A stretch of DNA of 64,000 bases from Streptomyces aurantiogriseus (GTDB lineage Bacteria > Actinomycetota > Actinomycetes > Streptomycetales > Streptomycetaceae): positions 248,001 through 312,000 of the forward strand of contig NZ_BMSX01000008.1 in assembly GCF_014649375.1 (NCBI RefSeq). The letters are read 5' to 3'. Shown one piece after another: positions 60,023 to 64,000 of the stretch; position 1 is the first letter of the stretch; each line of letters opens with the position of its first letter. A program made the translations under genes and the position numbers. The notes beneath the pieces were generated by a model. It had not been told where the DNA came from. It saw only the letters and a list, made by a program, of their open reading frames with translations, and did no database searches.

Positions 60023-61081
60023 TCAGGGCTGCTGGACGGGCTTGCCGCGTCCCCAGGCCCAGGCGAGGCGGTCGGCGCCGGACTGGTTGGTCGTGGCCAG
60101 CCACGGGCGGGCCGGGTCGCCGGTCAGGGTCTGCAGGGAGTACGTGTCGTCCGTGCGCAGGCCCGGCCAGTAGACGGAGCCCATCTTCAGCTCACGGAAG
60201 GTGTCGGTGACCGCCTGGATGAAGTTGATGTAGTTGTTGTCGGGCGTCGGCTTGTTGTAGTCGAGGCCGGTCGTCATCGGGGCGCCGAACTCGTCCGCCA
60301 CGGTCCGGCCGGCGCAGTCGCCGATGCGTACCTTCAGGTCGGCCACCCACTGGTCGTAGGTGGCGTACTCCTTCCAGAAGCCGTAGTGGTGCAGGGAGAG
60401 GTAGGTGCCCTTCAGGCGCGGGTCGGCGCAGACGGTGGTGACGTGGTCGTTGTAGCCGGCGCCGCTGACGAAGACGCGGTTGCGGGGGACCGAGGGGTAG
60501 GTGGCCAGCCACTTCGCCGCGATGTCCGCCCACTCGGTGTCGGTGTAGCCGTGGGGCTCGTTCATCGGCTCGAAGTAGACGTGCTTGTCGTTCTTGTAGG
60601 CCTTGACGACCGTGTCCCACATGGGCCAGTAGGTGGCGGTGTCGTCGATGAAGCCGTCCTTGCGGGGGCCCGTGCCCTCCCAGTAGGACAGGATGACCTT
60701 GAAACCCTTGGCCGACGCCGCGTCGACGACTCCGCGGTACGACTTCCAGTACGCGCCGTTGACCGTGTACGGGTTGATGGGCAGACGGACGGTGTTGGCG
60801 CCGAGGTTGGCCCGGAACGCCGAGATCACCCGGCTCGCCTTGGTGTAGGTCTGGGCGTAGGTGTCGGAGAGGGAGAGGCCGGACAGGACGACGGGGTCGT
60901 CGGCGAAGTTGTCGCGGGGGTCGGCCCAGTTGACGCCTTTGAACTGGGTCGTGTCGGTGGCCGGCGCGGCCGTGGCGGGGGTGCCGGCGAGGGTGGTGGT
61001 GCCCGCCCCGGCGATCAGGAGCGCGATGAGGGCGGCTCGGAGGCGGGGGGTGCGGCGGGTGCCGGCGGGGGTTCTGCGCAT
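60023..61081 (-). CDS. Secreted GH5 family glycoside hydrolase (cellulase/endoglucanase)
   Basis: A 352-residue enzyme. Residues 1-39 are a signal peptide (RRTPRLRAALIALLIAGAG, cut near ATAAP). The TIM barrel shows TVRLPINPYTV, the acid/base Glu175 in YFEPMNEPHG and the nucleophile Glu264 in TVADEFGAP, plus LSLHHYGFW after strand 6, as in GH5. No carbohydrate-binding module is attached. Two identical, oppositely oriented palindromes at 61106-61121 and 61140-61155 upstream of the ATG resemble LacI-type operators, so sugar-responsive repression is likely. Confidence 0.9.
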   Translation of the reverse strand: MRRTPAGTRRTPRLRAALIALLIAGAGTTTLAGTPATAAPATDTTQFKGVNWADPRDNFADDPVVLSGLSLSDTYAQTYTKASRVISAFRANLGANTVRLPINPYTVNGAYWKSYRGVVDAASAKGFKVILSYWEGTGPRKDGFIDDTATYWPMWDTVVKAYKNDKHVYFEPMNEPHGYTDTEWADIAAKWLATYPSVPRNRVFVSGAGYNDHVTTVCADPRLKGTYLSLHHYGFWKEYATYDQWVADLKVRIGDCAGRTVADEFGAPMTTGLDYNKPTPDNNYINFIQAVTDTFRELKMGSVYWPGLRTDDTYSLQTLTGDPARPWLATTNQSGADRLAWAWGRGKPVQQP

Positions 61082-61105
61082 CGGCTTGGCCTTTCGGGGG
61101 TCCTC

Positions 61106-61121
61106 ATGTTTGCGTAAACAT
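61106..61121. promoter_or_regulatory. LacI-like operator 1
   Basis: ATGTTTGCGTAAACAT, arms ATGTTT/AAACAT around GCGT, 25 bases before the cellulase start. It is the exact reverse complement of the site at 61140-61155. Confidence 0.7.
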
Positions 61122-61139
61122 CGGCCCTTGGGGTGGCGG

Positions 61140-61155
61140 ATGTTTACGCAAACAT
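61140..61155. promoter_or_regulatory. LacI-like operator 2
   Basis: ATGTTTACGCAAACAT, flanked by G/C to give an 18-bp symmetric frame; 34 bp centre-to-centre from operator 1, close to three helical turns, so both sites lie on the same face of the DNA. Confidence 0.7.
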
Positions 61156-61659
61156 CTCGGCGCCCGGAATCGTGGCACCCGGCACAGTGATCGTCAAGGT
61201 TTCCCGTGCGTGACATCCGTTGCGCGGGTGGGGCAGAGCGGGCGTGGTGGTGGGGGTGTGGCTGTCCCGAAGTGTGAGTCGGGGGCCGAGTCGGGTGGTG
61301 GGTGGGTACAGGCCGGGGTCCAAGGGGCGGAGCCCCTTGGCGGGGGGCGAAGGGGTGGAGCCCTTGACGGGACGGGACGGGTAGGGCGGCGGGGGCGAAA
61401 CAACCCCATCGGTCACCGGGCACCCGCAGGCCGTACAAAATGCGCCATGAATTTACGTGAGAATTCAGTGCCGCTCGAGTCGTTCATACGTGATTTTCAG
61501 CGGCTCTTCCGGCGAGAAAGCCGGTGTGGGTGGGGTGGCGGAAAAGGGGCGGCTGGTGGATTCCGGTTGTGAAAGCGGGTGGCGTTGGTTCCGGTGGGGT
61601 GGAAGTATTCGGGGCGATCTCAGGTGCCCGCACCTGCAAAAGTAGAGGGGAAATTCTCC

Positions 61660-62610
61660 GTGGCTTTCATGTCGTCCCGTCCTGTCGTCGTCGCGGCCTC
61701 CGCGCTGTCCGTCCTGGTGCTCGGGGCAGGTGGTGTGCATGCCGAAGAGCCTGCTCAGGCAGGGGGTGCGCCCGACATCTCCGTCGGCAAGGTGATGCGG
61801 CACCTCGACGCGCTGCAGAAGGTCGCCGACGCGAACAACGGCAACCGGGCCCATGGCACGGCCGGTTATCAGGCGTCCATTGATTATGTCAGGGGGAAGC
61901 TGGATTCTGCCGGTTTCGTCACCTCGCTGCAGGAATTCGAGTTCGGCGGGAAGAAGAGCTGGAATCTTCTTGCGGATTGGCCTCGGGGTGGGCAGTCCGG
62001 GAAGGTCCTGATGGTCGGGGCGCATCTCGACTCCGTGGACACGAGCCCCGGCATCAATGACAACGGCTCCAGCGTGGCGGCCATTCTGGAGACCGCGCTG
62101 ACGGTTTCCGCGAAGAACGTCACTCCTTCCCAGCACCTCCGTTTCGCCTTCTGGGGAACGGAGGAGGAGACCTACATCGGATCCACGCACTACGTGAACA
62201 CCCTGCCGCCGGCCGAACTGGCCAAGATCAGCGCCTACCTGAACTTCGACATGATCGGCTCGCCGAACCCCGGGTACTTCGTCTACGACCAGAGCCCCGA
62301 GGTCGCCCAGCACTTCAACCAGTACTTCACCGCCAAGGGCATCCCCACCGAGCCCGCCACCGCACTCAACGGCCGCAGCGACCACGAGCCGTTCCTGGCC
62401 AAGGGCGTCGCCGTGGGCGGCATCTTCACGGGGTCCGCCGAGATCAAGACCCCGGAGCAGGTCGCGAAGTGGGGCGGCACCGCCGGTGAGGCCATGGACA
62501 AGTGCTACCACCTGGCCTGCGACACCCCCGCCAACATCAACAAGCGGGCCCTGGACGTCAACACCGACGCCGTCGCCGCCATGGTCTGGAAGCTGGGCGT
62601 GCGCAAGTAA
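61660..62610 (+). CDS. Secreted M28 zinc aminopeptidase (S. griseus aminopeptidase-like)
   Basis: A 316-residue exported exopeptidase that removes N-terminal (often hydrophobic) residues. The signal peptide covers about residues 1-30 (VVVAASALSVLVLGAGGVHA). Mature zinc ligands are visible: His in MVGAHLDSVD, Asp in INDNGSSVA, Glu pair in WGTEEETYIG, Asp in NFDMIGSP and His in GRSDHEPFLA; CYHLACDT supplies the C-terminal disulfide of this group. GTG 61660 follows AGGGGAAA; ATG three codons later is possible. Length equals the family norm. Terminator at 62657-62690. Confidence 0.92.
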   Translation: MAFMSSRPVVVAASALSVLVLGAGGVHAEEPAQAGGAPDISVGKVMRHLDALQKVADANNGNRAHGTAGYQASIDYVRGKLDSAGFVTSLQEFEFGGKKSWNLLADWPRGGQSGKVLMVGAHLDSVDTSPGINDNGSSVAAILETALTVSAKNVTPSQHLRFAFWGTEEETYIGSTHYVNTLPPAELAKISAYLNFDMIGSPNPGYFVYDQSPEVAQHFNQYFTAKGIPTEPATALNGRSDHEPFLAKGVAVGGIFTGSAEIKTPEQVAKWGGTAGEAMDKCYHLACDTPANINKRALDVNTDAVAAMVWKLGVRK

Positions 62611-62656
62611 GCACGGAAGGCAGGGAAAGCAAGGCAGGCGGGGAAAGCAGGGAAGG

Positions 62657-62690
62657 AGAGGGGGCGGGCCTTCGGGCCCGGCCCCTCTGC
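62657..62690. terminator. Bidirectional terminator between aminopeptidase and adenylation gene
   Basis: GAGAGGGGGCGGGCC-TTC-GGGCCCGGCCCCTC, a GC stem with one bulge, followed by CCTTTCTT on the plus strand. It lies between the convergent stops at 62610 and 62708. Confidence 0.75.
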
Positions 62691-62707
62691 CTGGCCTTTC
62701 TTCGGCC

Positions 62708-64000
62708 TCAGCCCGCTCTGCGGCCCCTGGGGCGTGCCGCCGACCGGGCCAGTTGGTCGCGGTCCACCTTGCCCGTGGGGCCGACCGGCAGAGCCGGCAG
62801 GACGAGAACGTGCTCCGGGAGCATGTAGCTGGGGAGGAGCCCGGTCAGGTGGCGGCGGACCGAGCCGCCGGACAGTTCCTGCCCCGCGGACCCCGTGGCC
62901 ACCGCCGCCACGATCTGCGGGCCGTCCTCACCGCGCAGCGTGGTGACTGCGCAGTCCACCACCCCGGGCACCTGCCGCAGCGCGGCCAGCACCTCGCCCA
63001 GCTCGATCCGGTAGCCGCGCACCTTGACCTGGTCGTCCCGGCGGCCCCGGAACTCCAGGTTGCCGTCGGCCATCCAGCGGGCCCGGTCGCCCGTGGCGTA
63101 CATGCGCTCGCCCGGCAGGCCGCAGACCGTGTCGGCCGTGAACTTCCCGGCCGACAGCTCGGGATCACCGACGTACCCGTCGGCCACGGCCACGCCCGCG
63201 ATGTAGAGGTCGCCCTCGACGCCGATCGGGCACGGCTTGCGGTCGCCGTCCAGGACGTAGTAGCGGGCGTTCCGGATCGGCTTGCCGTACGGGATGCTGG
63301 TCCACTCCGGGTCGATCTCGCCGACGTCGAAGTGGTTGGACCAGATCGTCGCCTCGGTGGCGCCGCCCAGGGCGACGACGTGGGCCTTCGGGAAGCGGGC
63401 GCGGACTCGGTCGGGGAGGGCCAGCGGCACCCAGTCGCCGCTGAGGAAGACCAGGCGCAGGCTCGGGGCCGGGCCCTTGTCCTGCGGTTCGTCCGCGAAG
63501 GACATCACCATGCTCAGTGCGGCCGGTGCCGAGTCCCAGAAGGTGACCGGCTCGTTCAGCATGATGTCCAACAGGCGCTCGCCGTCGGAGAGTTCGACCG
63601 CGGGGACCACACGCAGGCTGGCGCCCGCCGCGAGGATGCCGAGCAGGTCGTAGACGGACAGGTCGAAGGTGAGCGCGGTGACCCACAGCAGACAGTCGTC
63701 CGGGCCGACCTCGTAGGTCTCGTTCACCCACTGGATGACGTTGACGGCGCTGCGGTGGCGTACCGAGACGCCCTTCGGTACGCCGGTGGAGCCCGAGGTG
63801 AAGATGACGTACGCGGTGTCGTCGGCGCCGGGGCCGGTGGGGAGCGGCAAGGCGCGGGCCTTCTCGACGTCGCTCCAGGTGCTGATCACCGGCACGTGCG
63901 GTGTACCGGTCTCCGTCGGTTCGAGGCGCAGGACCACGTCGTAGCGGTCCCGTAGGACCGGGGGCCAGGCGTGCCCTTCGCGGCGGTGGATCTCCGCCCG
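62708..64000 (-). CDS. Amino-acid adenylation enzyme (NRPS A domain), partial
   Basis: At least 430 codons of an adenylate-forming enzyme; the frame stays open past the right edge, so the N-terminus is missing. Core motifs are in order: A3 VIFTSGSTGVPKGVSV, A4-like LTFDLSVYDLLG, A5 ALGGATEATIWSNHF, A7 GERMYATGDRARW, A8 FRGRRDDQVKVRGYRIELGE, A10 LPVGPTGKVDR with its Lys. The protein ends soon after A10 with no carrier domain, so it is either a stand-alone A domain or the final domain of a protein whose other domains lie upstream. The substrate code cannot be assigned by eye. It marks the start of a probable secondary-metabolite cluster beyond the window. Confidence 0.9.
   Translation of the reverse strand, partial: RAEIHRREGHAWPPVLRDRYDVVLRLEPTETGTPHVPVISTWSDVEKARALPLPTGPGADDTAYVIFTSGSTGVPKGVSVRHRSAVNVIQWVNETYEVGPDDCLLWVTALTFDLSVYDLLGILAAGASLRVVPAVELSDGERLLDIMLNEPVTFWDSAPAALSMVMSFADEPQDKGPAPSLRLVFLSGDWVPLALPDRVRARFPKAHVVALGGATEATIWSNHFDVGEIDPEWTSIPYGKPIRNARYYVLDGDRKPCPIGVEGDLYIAGVAVADGYVGDPELSAGKFTADTVCGLPGERMYATGDRARWMADGNLEFRGRRDDQVKVRGYRIELGEVLAALRQVPGVVDCAVTTLRGEDGPQIVAAVATGSAGQELSGGSVRRHLTGLLPSYMLPEHVLVLPALPVGPTGKVDRDQLARSAARPRGRRAG

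Larger units (their letters stand above)
61082..61659. other. Divergent control region between cellulase and aminopeptidase
   Basis: About 580 bases with the two operators at 61106-61155 near the cellulase, a short hairpin CAAGGGGC-GGA-GCCCCTTG at 61321-61339 and a G/A-rich leader before the aminopeptidase. Short frames such as one starting ATG 61447 (MNLRENSVPLESF) lack family support. Confidence 0.5.

Overview
The window is high-GC DNA with strong third-position GC bias, GTG starts, AAGGAG-type ribosome binding sites and a gene set (MMPL exporters, LuxR/HisKA_3 two-component pairs, DUF475, secreted cellulase, S. griseus-type aminopeptidase, NRPS-like adenylation enzyme) that together point to a Streptomyces chromosome, in accessory rather than core territory. 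No rRNA, tRNA, CRISPR array or intact insertion sequence was found.

Layout. 0-9 kb: a nitroreductase, a PPOX-type flavoprotein bracketed by a 19-bp inverted repeat, a large secreted SGNH hydrolase with 162-bp tandem FG-GAP repeats, a decayed carotenoid oxygenase plus SRPBCC tail, an MFS drug exporter, and remnants of a WD40 protein and a YegS-type lipid kinase. 9-19 kb: a LuxR regulator and MMPL exporter, a flavin amine oxidase with an SRPBCC protein, a TetR gene whose upstream palindrome is repeated in front of the MMPL gene, then an overlapping FMO-SDR-aldehyde dehydrogenase operon facing a VirS-like AraC regulator. 20-28 kb: an MMPL-histidine kinase-response regulator operon with a perfect palindrome in front, small enzymes of the mycothiol-dependent isomerase/DinB superfamily, an ArsR-SRPBCC pair and an IS630 transposase remnant.

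28.6-38.9 kb is the most unusual part: a minus-strand run of five large genes. In transcription order they are a HAD-M28 peptidase fusion, a putative zinc metallopeptidase with an HEFGH site, two proteins I cannot assign, and a trypsin-like protease fused to an endonuclease I domain. None has a recognisable signal peptide. The run is bounded by a frameshifted DinB-like gene and a truncated GcvT-like fragment, and has the look of an acquired, possibly conflict-related or predatory, multi-protease/nuclease system.

39-64 kb: a NitT/TauT-type ABC transporter with a divergent PaaX regulator, an HSL-family esterase next to a 17-bp palindrome, a TetR-EamA exporter pair with a 15-bp-arm operator, an expansin-like secreted protein, DUF475 and Usp proteins, a tripartite tricarboxylate transporter (TctCBA) facing a CitA/CitB-type two-component system, another membrane protein plus a HisKA_3/LuxR pair, a GH5 cellulase behind two LacI-like palindromes, a secreted M28 aminopeptidase, and an adenylation enzyme running off the right edge.

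Limits: functions are read from motifs and remembered family features only; no search was run. Start codons were chosen from ribosome binding sites and family starts and are noted where uncertain.
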